A stretch of DNA of 64,000 bases from Streptomyces microflavus (lineage in GTDB: Bacteria; Actinomycetota; Actinomycetes; Streptomycetales; Streptomycetaceae), in NCBI RefSeq assembly GCF_014650075.1, contig NZ_BMUG01000013.1, forward strand, positions 62,001-126,000, in the 5' to 3' direction. Below are positions 7,784-16,095 of this stretch, in pieces. The position numbers and the translations under genes are program-made. Each line of letters begins with the position of its first letter. Position 1 is the first letter of the stretch. The notes beneath the pieces were generated by a model. The model saw nothing but the letters and a program-made list of their open reading frames with translations, ran no database searches and was not told where the DNA came from.

Positions 7784-10237
7784 CTACAGCGGCGCCCCGG
7801 CGATCACGGCCACCGGCTCCAGCAGCGGCGTGCCCGAACCGTCGCGGCGCGGGTCCGGCTCCGGCAGCTTCGCCGGGGTGCCGTTCTTCTGGGCGGCCCG
7901 GGCCGGCGTGGCGCCCGCCCAGGCGAAGACCAGGACGTCCTCACCCTTCAGGAACCGCTGGCAGCGCACCCCGCCGGTCGCCCGGCCCTTGCGCGGATAC
8001 TGGTCGAACGGGGTGAGCTTCGACGTCAGCACCGAGTCGTCCAGCGTCCCGTGCGAACCGGCCACCGTGAACACGATCGCGTCCGCCGCCGGATCGACCG
8101 CCGTGAACGACAGCACCTCGGCCCCGGCCGTCAGCTTGACGCCCGCCATCCCTCCGGCGGCCCGCCCCTGCGGACGCACCGAACCCGCCGGGTAGCGCAG
8201 GAGCTGGGCGTCGGAGGTGATGAAGACCAGATCCTCCTCGCCCGTACGCAGCTCGGTCGCGCCCACGATGCGGTCACCGTCCTTGAGGGTGATGACCTCC
8301 AGCTCGTCCTTGTTGGCCGGATAGTCCGGCACCACGCGCTTCACCACGCCCTGGAGGGTGCCGATCGCCAGCCCCGGCGAGGCCTCGTCCAGCGTGGTGA
8401 GGCAGATGAGCTCCTCGTCCGCCTCCAGGCTGAGGAACTCCGAGATCATCGCCCCGCCCGAGAGGTTGGGCTCCGCGTGGGTGTCCGGCAGCTGCGGCAG
8501 GTCGATCACCGAGAGCCGCAGCAGCCGCCCCGTGGAGGTCACCGCCCCGACATCGCCGCGGGCCGTCGCCGCGACCGCCGAGACGATCACGTCGTGCTTC
8601 GTCCGCCGGGCGTCCTCGGAGATCTCGACCGGGTCCGCGTTGGCCGTCCGGGCCAGCAGCCCCGTCGAGGACAGGAGCACCCGGCACGGGTCGTCGGCGA
8701 CCTCCAGCGGTACGGACGCGATCTGCGAACCGGCCGACTCCAGCAGCACCGTGCGCCGGTCCGTGCCGAACTTCTTCGCCACCGCGGCCAGTTCCGTGGA
8801 GACCAGCTTGCGCAGCTCCGCGTCCGACTCCAGGATCGCGGTCAGCGCCTCGATCTCGCCGTTGAGCCGGTCGCGCTCGCTCTCCAGCTCGATCCGGTCG
8901 AAGCGGGTGAGCCGACGGAGCGGGGTGTCCAGGATGTACTGCGTCTGGATCTCGCTCAGCGAGAAGTGCGCCATCAGGCGCTCCTTCGCCTGCGCCGAGT
9001 TGTCGCTGTCCCGGATGATCCGGATGACCTCGTCGATGTCGAGGAGGGCGACGATCAGCCCCTCGACCAGGTGCAGCCGGTCGCGGCGCTTGGTGCGGCG
9101 GAACTCGCTGCGCCGGCGCACCACCTCGAAGCGGTGGTCGAGATAGACCTCCAGCAGCTCCTTGAGGCCCAGGGTGAGCGGCTGGCCGTCGACCAGGGCC
9201 ACGTTGTTGATGCCGAAGGACTCCTCCATCGGCGTCAGCTTGTAGAGCTGCTCCAGCACGGCTTCCGGCACGAAGCCGTTCTTCACCTCGATGACCAGAC
9301 GCAGGCCGTGCGCACGGTCGGTGAGGTCCTTGACGTCGGCGATGCCCTGGAGCTTCTTCGCCGAGACCAGGTCCTTGATCTTGGCGATCACCTTCTCCGG
9401 GCCGACGGTGAACGGCAGTTCGGTGACGACGAGGCCCTTGCGGCGCGCCGTCACGTCCTCCACGGCGACGGTGGCGCGGATCTTGAACGTGCCGCGGCCC
9501 GCCGTGTACGCGTCCTTGATGCCGTTCAGCCCGACGATGCGGCCGCCGGTGGGCAGGTCGGGGCCGGGGACGAAACGCATCAGCGTCTCGATGTCGGCGC
9601 CCGGGTGCTTGATCAGGTGGCGGGCGGCGGCGATGACCTCGCCCAGGTTGTGCGGCGGCATGTTGGTCGCCATGCCGACGGCGATCCCCGAGACCCCGTT
9701 GACCAGGAGGTTGGGATAGGCCGCCGGGAGGACGACCGGCTCGCGCTCCTGGCCGTCGTAGTTCGACTGGAAATCGACGGTGTCCTCGTCGATCGCCTCG
9801 GTCATCAACGACGTGGCGTCGGCCATCCGGCACTCGGTGTACCGCATCGCGGCCGGCGGGTCGTCGTTGCCGAGGGAGCCGAAGTTGCCGTGGCCGTCGA
9901 CGAGGGGCAGCCGCATCGAGAAGGGCTGTGCCATCCGCACCAGGGCGTCGTAGATCGACGCGTCACCGTGGGGGTGCAGCTTGCCCATGACCTCGCCGAC
10001 GACGCGCGCGCACTTCACATAGCCGCGGTCGGGGCGCAGTCCCATCTCGTTCATCTGGGACACGATGCGCCGGTGCACCGGCTTCATGCCGTCGCGGGCG
10101 TCGGGCAGGGCCCTGGAGTAGATCACCGAGTACGCGTACTCGAGGAAGGAGCCCTGCATTTCGTCGACGACGTCGATGTCGAGGATCTTCTCCTCGAAGT
10201 CGTCCGGCGGCGGGGTCTTCGTGCTACGGCGGGCCAT
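7784..10237 (-). CDS. parC: DNA topoisomerase IV subunit A (ParC/GyrA-like)
   Basis: About 817 residues. The breakage-reunion domain includes the quinolone-region helix HPHGDASIYDALVRMAQPF and the catalytic tyrosine in AAMRYTEC. The C-terminal beta-pinwheel has degenerate GyrA-box-like segments (RPQGRAAGGMAG) rather than a canonical QRRGGKG, favouring ParC over gyrase. With ParE, not in this window, it would decatenate chromosomes. The start MARRSTK at 10237 has GAAGGAG upstream; the frame open to 10417 adds a non-homologous leader. From memory, streptomycetes carry a second GyrA-like gene at this locus besides gyrA near oriC. Confidence 0.9.
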   Translation of the reverse strand: MARRSTKTPPPDDFEEKILDIDVVDEMQGSFLEYAYSVIYSRALPDARDGMKPVHRRIVSQMNEMGLRPDRGYVKCARVVGEVMGKLHPHGDASIYDALVRMAQPFSMRLPLVDGHGNFGSLGNDDPPAAMRYTECRMADATSLMTEAIDEDTVDFQSNYDGQEREPVVLPAAYPNLLVNGVSGIAVGMATNMPPHNLGEVIAAARHLIKHPGADIETLMRFVPGPDLPTGGRIVGLNGIKDAYTAGRGTFKIRATVAVEDVTARRKGLVVTELPFTVGPEKVIAKIKDLVSAKKLQGIADVKDLTDRAHGLRLVIEVKNGFVPEAVLEQLYKLTPMEESFGINNVALVDGQPLTLGLKELLEVYLDHRFEVVRRRSEFRRTKRRDRLHLVEGLIVALLDIDEVIRIIRDSDNSAQAKERLMAHFSLSEIQTQYILDTPLRRLTRFDRIELESERDRLNGEIEALTAILESDAELRKLVSTELAAVAKKFGTDRRTVLLESAGSQIASVPLEVADDPCRVLLSSTGLLARTANADPVEISEDARRTKHDVIVSAVAATARGDVGAVTSTGRLLRLSVIDLPQLPDTHAEPNLSGGAMISEFLSLEADEELICLTTLDEASPGLAIGTLQGVVKRVVPDYPANKDELEVITLKDGDRIVGATELRTGEEDLVFITSDAQLLRYPAGSVRPQGRAAGGMAGVKLTAGAEVLSFTAVDPAADAIVFTVAGSHGTLDDSVLTSKLTPFDQYPRKGRATGGVRCQRFLKGEDVLVFAWAGATPARAAQKNGTPAKLPEPDPRRDGSGTPLLEPVAVIAGAPL

Positions 10238-10508
10238 CGCGGCTGCGACTCCTTCACGGATTCTGTTCGGACAACCTGAGCTTGTTCGGGGCGACACGAG
10301 CTGACAAGTCGAGCTACTGACGCGGACCATTGTGGACCGCCGCACTGACAACGCGGACCTCGACCCGTCCGAAGCGGTCCCGCGCGGTGCCACCTGGGGC
10401 ACCATCGACGGAAACATCCACGGAACGGGAACTTCGCCAGGTGCCGGTGCGCTTGCTTAGAGTGGCAGGTCTGGCAGGAAGTCCAGTATCGCGATCGAAG
10501 GGACGTAC

Positions 10509-11861
10509 ATGCCCATGGGTCACACGGCCACAGCACAGGCCGGCTCCGGCGGCTTGACAGCGACCGAGCACCGCCTGGCCAACGGCCTGCGTGTGGTGCT
10601 CTCCGAGGACCATCTGACCCCGGTCGCCGCGGTCTGCCTCTGGTACGACGTCGGTTCGCGCCACGAGGTCAAGGGACGCACCGGTCTGGCTCACCTCTTC
10701 GAGCACCTGATGTTCCAGGGCTCGGGACAGGTCAAGGGGAACGGGCACTTCGAGCTCGTCCAGGGGGCCGGCGGCTCGCTCAACGGGACGACCAGCTTCG
10801 AGCGGACCAACTACTTCGAGACCATGCCCACCCACCAGGTGGAGCTGGCTCTCTGGCTGGAAGCCGACCGTATGGGATCCCTCCTCGCCGCGCTCGACGA
10901 GGAGTCCATGGAGAACCAGCGCGACGTCGTCAAGAACGAGCGGCGCCAGCGTTACGACAACGTGCCCTACGGCACCGCGTTCGAGAAGCTCACCGCCCTC
11001 GCCTACCCCGAGGGCCACCCGTACCACCACACCCCGATCGGCTCCATGGCCGACCTGGACGCGGCAACCCTGGAGGACGCCCGCGCGTTCTTCCGTACGT
11101 ACTACGCGCCCAACAACGCGGTGCTCTCGATCGTCGGGGACATCGACCCCGAGCAGACCCTCGCCTGGGTCGAGAAGTACTTCGGCTCCATCCCGTCCCA
11201 CGACGGCAAGCAGCCGCCGCGCGACGGCACGCTGCCCGAGACCATCGGCGAGCAGCTGCGCGAAGTGGTCCACGAGGAGGTCCCGGCGCGTGCGCTGATG
11301 GCCGCCTACCGCCTCCCGCACGACGGCACCCGCGCCTGTGACGCGGCCGACCTGGCGCTCACCGTGCTGGGCGGCGGCGAGTCCTCGCGGCTGCACAACC
11401 GCCTGGTCCGGCGCGACCGTACGGCGGTGGCGGCGGGCTTCGGGCTGCTGCGGCTCGCCGGGGCGCCCTCGCTGGGCTGGCTGGACGTGAAGACCTCCGG
11501 CGGTGTCGAGGTGGAGACGATCGAGGCCGCGGTCGACGAGGAGCTGGCCCGGTTCGCCGCCGACGGCCCCACTCCGGAGGAGATGGAGCGGGCGCAGGCC
11601 CAGTTGGAGCGCGAGTGGCTGGACCGCCTGGGGACGGTCGCGGGCCGGGCCGACGAACTGTGCCGCTACGCGGTCCTGTTCGGTGACCCGCAGCTCGCCC
11701 TGAGTGCCGTGGGACGTGTCCTGGACATCACCGCGGAGGAGGTGCGCGAGGCGGCGGAGGCGGCCCTGCGTCCCGACAACCGGGCGGTGCTGGTCTACGA
11801 GCCCATCGAGCCGGCCGACGAGGCCGAAGGCACCGACGAGCCCGAGGGGGCGGACAAGTGA
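10509..11861 (+). CDS. M16-family zinc peptidase, catalytic subunit
   Basis: A 450-residue insulinase-family protein with the inverted zinc motif HLFEH (near residue 66) in GLAHLFEHLMFQGS, and the distal glutamate expected about 75 residues later in the DVVKNERRQRYDN region. M16 peptidases degrade or process peptides inside a clamshell. The ATG at 10509 follows GAAGGGA at good spacing. The stop overlaps the GTG of a second M16 gene (GTGA), implying a coupled pair that works as a heterodimer, as in mitochondrial processing peptidase-type bacterial pairs. The promoter must lie in the 271-bp gap shared with divergent parC. Confidence 0.9.
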   Translation: MPMGHTATAQAGSGGLTATEHRLANGLRVVLSEDHLTPVAAVCLWYDVGSRHEVKGRTGLAHLFEHLMFQGSGQVKGNGHFELVQGAGGSLNGTTSFERTNYFETMPTHQVELALWLEADRMGSLLAALDEESMENQRDVVKNERRQRYDNVPYGTAFEKLTALAYPEGHPYHHTPIGSMADLDAATLEDARAFFRTYYAPNNAVLSIVGDIDPEQTLAWVEKYFGSIPSHDGKQPPRDGTLPETIGEQLREVVHEEVPARALMAAYRLPHDGTRACDAADLALTVLGGGESSRLHNRLVRRDRTAVAAGFGLLRLAGAPSLGWLDVKTSGGVEVETIEAAVDEELARFAADGPTPEEMERAQAQLEREWLDRLGTVAGRADELCRYAVLFGDPQLALSAVGRVLDITAEEVREAAEAALRPDNRAVLVYEPIEPADEAEGTDEPEGADK

Positions 11862-13258
11862 GCGACGCCGCCGTGACTGGAGTAGCCATGGAGTACCACC
11901 CGCAGCCGACCCCGGGCACCGCCCGGCCCTGGGCGTTCCCCGCGCCCGAGCGCGGCGCCCTGCCCAACGGGCTGACCGTGCTGCGCTGCCACCGCCCCGG
12001 CCAGCAGGTCGTCGCCGTGGAGATCTTCCTCGACGCGCCGCTGGACGCCGAGCCCGAGGGCCTGGACGGTGTGGCCACGATCATGTCGCGCGCGCTCTCC
12101 GAGGGCACCGACAAGCGCAGCGCCGAGGAGTTCGCCGCCGAGCTGGAGCGCTGCGGCGCCACCCTCGACGCGCACGCCGACCACCCCGGCGTCCGGGTCT
12201 CCCTGGAGGTCCCGGCCTCCCGGCTGGCCAAGGCGCTCGGCCTGGTCGCCGAGGCCCTGCGCGCCCCGGCCTTCGCCGAGAGCGAGATCGAGCGCCTCGT
12301 CGGCAACCGCCTCGACGAGATCCCGCACGAGCAGGCCAACCCGTCCCGGCGCGCCGCCAAGCAGCTCTCCAAGGAGCTCTTTCCGGCCACCGCCCGGATG
12401 TCCCGTCCGCGCCTGGGCACCGAGGAGACGGTGCGGCGGATCGACGCCGCCGCCGTGCGCGCCTTCTTCGACGCCCACATCCGCCCGGCCACCGCGACGG
12501 CCGTGATCGTCGGTGACCTCACGGGCATCGACCTGGACGCCCTGCTCGCCGACACCCTCGGCGACTGGTCGGGCGACGCGGGCCAGGCCCGCCCGGTCCC
12601 GCCGATCACCGCCGACGACACCGGCCGTGTGGTCATCGTGGACCGCCCCGGCGCGGTCCAGACCCAGCTGCTGATCGGCCGTATCGGCGCCGACCGGCAC
12701 GAGCGCGTATGGCCCGCGCAGGTGCTCGGCACGTACTGCCTGGGCGGCACCCTCACCTCCCGGCTGGACCGGGTGCTGCGTGAGGAGAAGGGCTACACCT
12801 ACGGCGTACGGGCCTTCGCCCAGGTCCTGCGCTCGACCGGCCCCGACTCGGGCGGCGCGGCCATGCTCGCCATCAGCGGTTCGGTGGACACCGAGTCCAC
12901 CGGCCCGGCGCTGGACGATCTCTGGAAGGTCCTGCGGACGCTGGCGGCCGAAGGGCTGACCGACGCCGAGCGCGAGACGGCCGTGCAGAACCTGGTGGGC
13001 GTCGCCCCGCTGAAGTTCGAGACGGCCGCCTCGGTGGCGAGCACGCTGGCCGACCAGGTCGAGCAGCACCTGCCCGACGACTACCAGGCCCAGCTGTACG
13101 CCCGCCTCGCCGAGACGGGCACCGTGGAGGCGACCGCGGCCGTGGTCAGCGCCTTCCCGGTGGACCGGCTGGTCACGGTCCTCGTGGGCGACGCGGCGCA
13201 GATCGCGGAGCCGGTGAAGGCGCTCGGCATCGGAGAGGTGACCGTCGTCAGCGGCTGA
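11858..13258 (+). CDS. M16-family peptidase, apparently non-catalytic partner
   Basis: About 466 residues with the M16 fold and the glycine-rich late segment GTLTSRLDRVLREEKGYTYG found in family beta-type subunits. No HxxEH is present: the equivalent region reads LDGVATIMSRALSEG, so zinc binding and catalysis should be lost. It is translated from GTG overlapping the stop of the catalytic gene. A structural or substrate-clamping role in a heterodimer is inferred from known alpha/beta M16 pairs. Confidence 0.88.
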   Translation: MSDAAVTGVAMEYHPQPTPGTARPWAFPAPERGALPNGLTVLRCHRPGQQVVAVEIFLDAPLDAEPEGLDGVATIMSRALSEGTDKRSAEEFAAELERCGATLDAHADHPGVRVSLEVPASRLAKALGLVAEALRAPAFAESEIERLVGNRLDEIPHEQANPSRRAAKQLSKELFPATARMSRPRLGTEETVRRIDAAAVRAFFDAHIRPATATAVIVGDLTGIDLDALLADTLGDWSGDAGQARPVPPITADDTGRVVIVDRPGAVQTQLLIGRIGADRHERVWPAQVLGTYCLGGTLTSRLDRVLREEKGYTYGVRAFAQVLRSTGPDSGGAAMLAISGSVDTESTGPALDDLWKVLRTLAAEGLTDAERETAVQNLVGVAPLKFETAASVASTLADQVEQHLPDDYQAQLYARLAETGTVEATAAVVSAFPVDRLVTVLVGDAAQIAEPVKALGIGEVTVVSG

Positions 13259-13286
13259 CGCCCTGTCGGCACACACCAGGACGAAG

Positions 13287-13320
13287 AGGACCCCGGCGGG
13301 CAGCGATTCGCCGGGGTCCT
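13287..13320 (+). terminator. Intrinsic terminator-like hairpin after the M16 pair
   Basis: AGGACCCCGGCG and CGCCGGGGTCCT can pair as a strong GC stem with a short loop, 28 bp after the second M16 stop, followed by a modest T-rich tail (CCTTCTTTG). Confidence 0.75.
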
Positions 13321-13479
13321 CCTTCTTTGTCCGTTAAAGCCTATTAATTCTCTTTGTTGGAGAGAGTGACTTTCTGCCCTGTGGGATGCGCGACAAATCC
13401 CCCTGTCCGTTTGGTGATGGGAAGTCGGCCCGCCTAGCGTCGGCTCGGCTGTCCGTCACCCGTATGCCGCACCCGCGGC

Positions 13480-13636
13480 GCCGGGCAGCCATCGCCGAGT
13501 CCCCGTCAGGCGCGAGCCTGGGGAGCCGGGGACCCACGCAGTCCCTGGGGTGAATCGGAGGTCCGTGCCGTGACCCGGCGCGGGGATCCGTAGGAGACCT
13601 TCCTGCTCCGAACCCGTCAGCTAACCCGGTAGGCGA
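13480..13636 (+). promoter_or_regulatory. c-di-AMP riboswitch (ydaO/yuaA class)
   Basis: The leader of the M23 peptidase gene carries the conserved blocks of this class in order: GAGCCGGGGACCCA at 13523-13536, GGGGTGAATC at 13547-13556, then CTCCGAACCCGTCAGCTAACC followed by CGGTAGGCG, ending at 13635. In actinobacteria this class commonly controls cell-wall hydrolases and Rpf proteins; ligand binding usually turns expression off. The 5' edge is approximate. The terminator or anti-terminator arms were not resolved, so the control mode here is inferred. Confidence 0.88.
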
Positions 13637-13662
13637 GAAGGAAGGAAAGGATCAGCCCCTCC

Positions 13663-14478
13663 ATGGCGTTCACCCGTGCCACCGGGAAGCACCGTGCCCC
13701 GAGCCGCCTGACGCGCCGCGGCGCCCAGGCCGCCGGCATCGCGGCCCTGGCCACCACCGGCGTCCTCGGCTCCCTGGCCTCCCCGGCCGCCGCAGCGGAC
13801 TCCGAGGCCCCCAAGGCCGCCGAGAGCGGACTCACCCAGGCCATCGCCCTCGACGCCACGCTCGCCCAGCAGATCGAAGCCCAGGCCCAGGCGCAGCACC
13901 AGCAGGCCGAGGCCCTCGCGAAGGCGAAGGCCAAGGCCGCCGCCGAAGCCAAGGTCAAGGCCGCGAAGGCCAAGGCGAAGGCGGAGGCCCAGCGCAAGGC
14001 CGAGGCCCGCGCCGAGGAGATCCGCGAGGAGAAGGCCCGCGCCGCCCGCGCCGCCGAGCGCGCCCGCCTGAACGCCTTCCACCTCCCGGTCGCCGGCTCG
14101 CACGTCACCACCGGCTACAAGACCGGCGGCTCCCTCTGGTCCTCCGGCAGCCACTCCGGCGTGGACTTCATGGCCGCCTCCGGCAGCTCCGTCGTCGCGG
14201 TCGGCGCCGGCACGGTCGTCGAGGCCGGCTGGGGCGGCGCGTACGGCAACAACATCGTGCTCCGGATGACGGACGGCACGTACACCCAGTACGGCCACCT
14301 CTCCTCCATCGGCGTCTCCGTCGGCCAGAGCGTCACCTCCGGCCAGCAGATCGGCCTCTCCGGCTCCACCGGCAACTCCACCGGCCCGCACCTCCACTTC
14401 GAGGCCCGGACCACCCCGGAGTACGGCTCGGACATGGACCCGGTCGGCTACCTGCGCTCGCACGGCCTGAACGTCTGA
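13663..14478 (+). CDS. M23-family peptidoglycan endopeptidase, secreted, coiled-coil
   Basis: A 271-residue protein with a signal peptide ending after the ASPAAAAD region, an alanine/lysine/glutamate-rich coiled coil (about residues 75-130), and a C-terminal LytM domain. Zinc ligands are visible in HSGVDFMAA and in the GPHLHFEAR motif, with QYGHLS between them. It should cut peptidoglycan cross-bridges in the cell wall during growth. It lies 27 bp downstream of a c-di-AMP riboswitch, linking wall remodelling to turgor signalling, and is followed at once by a terminator, so it is probably monocistronic. Confidence 0.92.
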   Translation: MAFTRATGKHRAPSRLTRRGAQAAGIAALATTGVLGSLASPAAAADSEAPKAAESGLTQAIALDATLAQQIEAQAQAQHQQAEALAKAKAKAAAEAKVKAAKAKAKAEAQRKAEARAEEIREEKARAARAAERARLNAFHLPVAGSHVTTGYKTGGSLWSSGSHSGVDFMAASGSSVVAVGAGTVVEAGWGGAYGNNIVLRMTDGTYTQYGHLSSIGVSVGQSVTSGQQIGLSGSTGNSTGPHLHFEARTTPEYGSDMDPVGYLRSHGLNV

Positions 14479-14503
14479 CCCCACCTCGCGCGACCTCCCC
14501 ACC

Positions 14504-14534
14504 CGAAGGCCCCGGTTTCCCGCCGGGGCCTTCG
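14504..14534 (+). terminator. Intrinsic terminator after the M23 peptidase gene
   Basis: CGAAGGCCCCGG, a short TTTCC-containing loop and the complementary CCGGGGCCTTCG-type arm form a strong stem 25 bp after the stop. Confidence 0.75.
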
Positions 14535-14701
14535 GCAATGCGCCGGGAAACCCCCGTACCGGGCATCCCGTGGCCCGACCTTTGGCCAGAAGATATCCAT
14601 GGATTCCGGCCTGCCATCGGAAATTGCGGCAGATTGCAATAGAGTCACGGAACAGGCGTCGGCCGGCCGCGTTTCGCGGGGATTAAGGCGGAGGTTCGGA
14701 C

Positions 14702-15409
14702 ATGCGCATTCCCGCGCATTCGGTATGCACGGCAATCCGTGACGACATCGTCTCCGGTGTCTACGAGCGCGGCAGCCGCCTCACCGAGGAGCTGCTGGCA
14801 CGGCGGTACGGGGTGTCCCGCGTCCCGGTGCGCGAGGCGCTGCGCACCCTGGAGTCCGAGGGCTTCGTCGTCACCCGCAGGCACGCCGGGGCCTGTGTCG
14901 CCGAGCCCACCGAGCAGGAGGCCGCCGACCTGCTGGAGGTGCGGATGCTCCTGGAGCCGCTCGGCGCGGCGCGGGCCGCCCAGCGCCGCACGGAAGCCCA
15001 CCTCAAGGTGCTCCGCGGGCTGGTCAGACTGGGCCAGGAACGGGCCCGCCGGGGGGAGGGGGAGGATCTGCGGTCGCTGGGCGGCTGGTTCCACGAGACC
15101 CTCGCCCAGGCCTCCGGCAGCCCCGGCCTGATCGCGCTGCTCACCCAGCTCCGGCACAAGATCGCCTGGATGTACGCCGTCGAGCAGCCGGCCCGCCCGG
15201 TCGACTCCTGGGTCGAGCACGGGGCGATCGTGGACGCGGTGGCGCGCGGCGACGCGGAGCGGGCCAGAGCGCTGACCGCCCAGCACGCGGAACGGGCGGC
15301 CGGCGCCCACCGGCTGCGCCGCCCGGACCGCACCGGCCGGCGCGCGGCGCCGCTGCCCCGGGTGAGTTCTTCGCAACACGGCGTAAACATCGCGGGTGTC
15401 CGGCATTAA
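14702..15409 (+). CDS. GntR-family transcriptional regulator, FadR/FCD type
   Basis: About 235 residues. The N-terminal winged HTH (about 5-70) contains LARRYGVSRVPVREALRTLE, the GntR signature. The C-terminal helical FCD-like effector domain (about 80-205) keeps family positions such as LLEVRMLLEP and FHETLAQASGSPGL. FadR-type members sense organic acids or acyl-CoAs. A GGCGGAGG-type ribosome site precedes the ATG. It lies before ptsH on the other strand with a 229-bp gap that is fairly AT-rich near 15400-15500 and shows no obvious RNA or gene. It is not DasR itself, which belongs to the HutC group. Target unknown. Confidence 0.88.
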   Translation: MRIPAHSVCTAIRDDIVSGVYERGSRLTEELLARRYGVSRVPVREALRTLESEGFVVTRRHAGACVAEPTEQEAADLLEVRMLLEPLGAARAAQRRTEAHLKVLRGLVRLGQERARRGEGEDLRSLGGWFHETLAQASGSPGLIALLTQLRHKIAWMYAVEQPARPVDSWVEHGAIVDAVARGDAERARALTAQHAERAAGAHRLRRPDRTGRRAAPLPRVSSSQHGVNIAGVRH

Positions 15410-15638
15410 CAATGACGCCGTATACAAAGAGGGGTAATCGCCGAGGGCTTTATTCGTGCTGCCCGAATGGGCAATGCCTGGCAATGCGTCGACGTCAGGA
15501 ATAACGAAAGAGCCGTGGTCCCCCAAAGGGTTCCACGACTCTCGCGAAGAAGGGATTCCGGCCGAACCGGTCGAAAGGACCGGTGCACCGGAATCGGACC
15601 CGGAACGGGTCGGGCGGCCCGGACGGCCCGCCGAGCGG

Positions 15639-15920
15639 TCAGACGGTCTCGGGAAGCTCTTCGAGCCCCTCGGCGACCAGCTTCGCCAGACGGTCCAGAG
15701 CGGCCTCGGCGTTGTCCGCCTCGGACGCGAGCACGATCTCCTCGCCGCCCTGCGCACCCAGACCGAGCACCGCGAGCATGGAGGCGGCGTTCACCGGGTT
15801 GCCGTCGGCCTTGGCGATCGTCACCGGGACGCCGGAAGCCGTGGCGGCACGGACGAAGATGGAAGCGGGGCGGGCGTGCAGGCCCTCGGTCCAACCGACG
15901 TTTACGCGGCGCTCAGCCAT
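15639..15920 (-). CDS. ptsH: Phosphocarrier protein HPr of the sugar phosphotransferase system
   Basis: A 93-residue protein with the active-site histidine in LHARPAS near residue 15 and the segment ASMLAVLGLGA, where regulatory Ser46 lies in Gram-positive HPr. It passes phosphate from EI to EIIA proteins, in streptomycetes mainly for N-acetylglucosamine and fructose uptake. The ATG at 15920 fits the family start; the frame open to 15935 is not needed. A close match to the DasR operator lies 23 bp upstream. ptsI and crr are not in this window, consistent with their scattered location in Streptomyces. Confidence 0.95.
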   Translation of the reverse strand: MAERRVNVGWTEGLHARPASIFVRAATASGVPVTIAKADGNPVNAASMLAVLGLGAQGGEEIVLASEADNAEAALDRLAKLVAEGLEELPETV

Positions 15921-15943
15921 GGTTCTGCCCTTCACATATCAAC

Positions 15944-15959
15944 GGTTGTCTAGACCAGT
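15944..15959. promoter_or_regulatory. DasR-responsive element (dre) upstream of ptsH
   Basis: The 16-mer ggttgtctagaccagt matches the DasR consensus ACTGGTCTAGACCAGT at 13 of 16 positions, with a perfect GTCTAGACCAGT core-plus-arm. It sits 23-39 bp upstream of the ptsH start. DasR control of pts genes by N-acetylglucosamine state is established in S. coelicolor. Confidence 0.75.
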
Positions 15960-16095
15960 CTCTCACGCGGTGCGCAATGCTGTGCCCGGCCTCCCCTCCG
16001 CCCTGATCCACACGACTGGGCCTCGTCCGGGTCGTCCTCAGACTGCCTCGGTACCGATCCCTCCGCGACCGGGAAGTCAGCCGTAGGCTTTGCCC

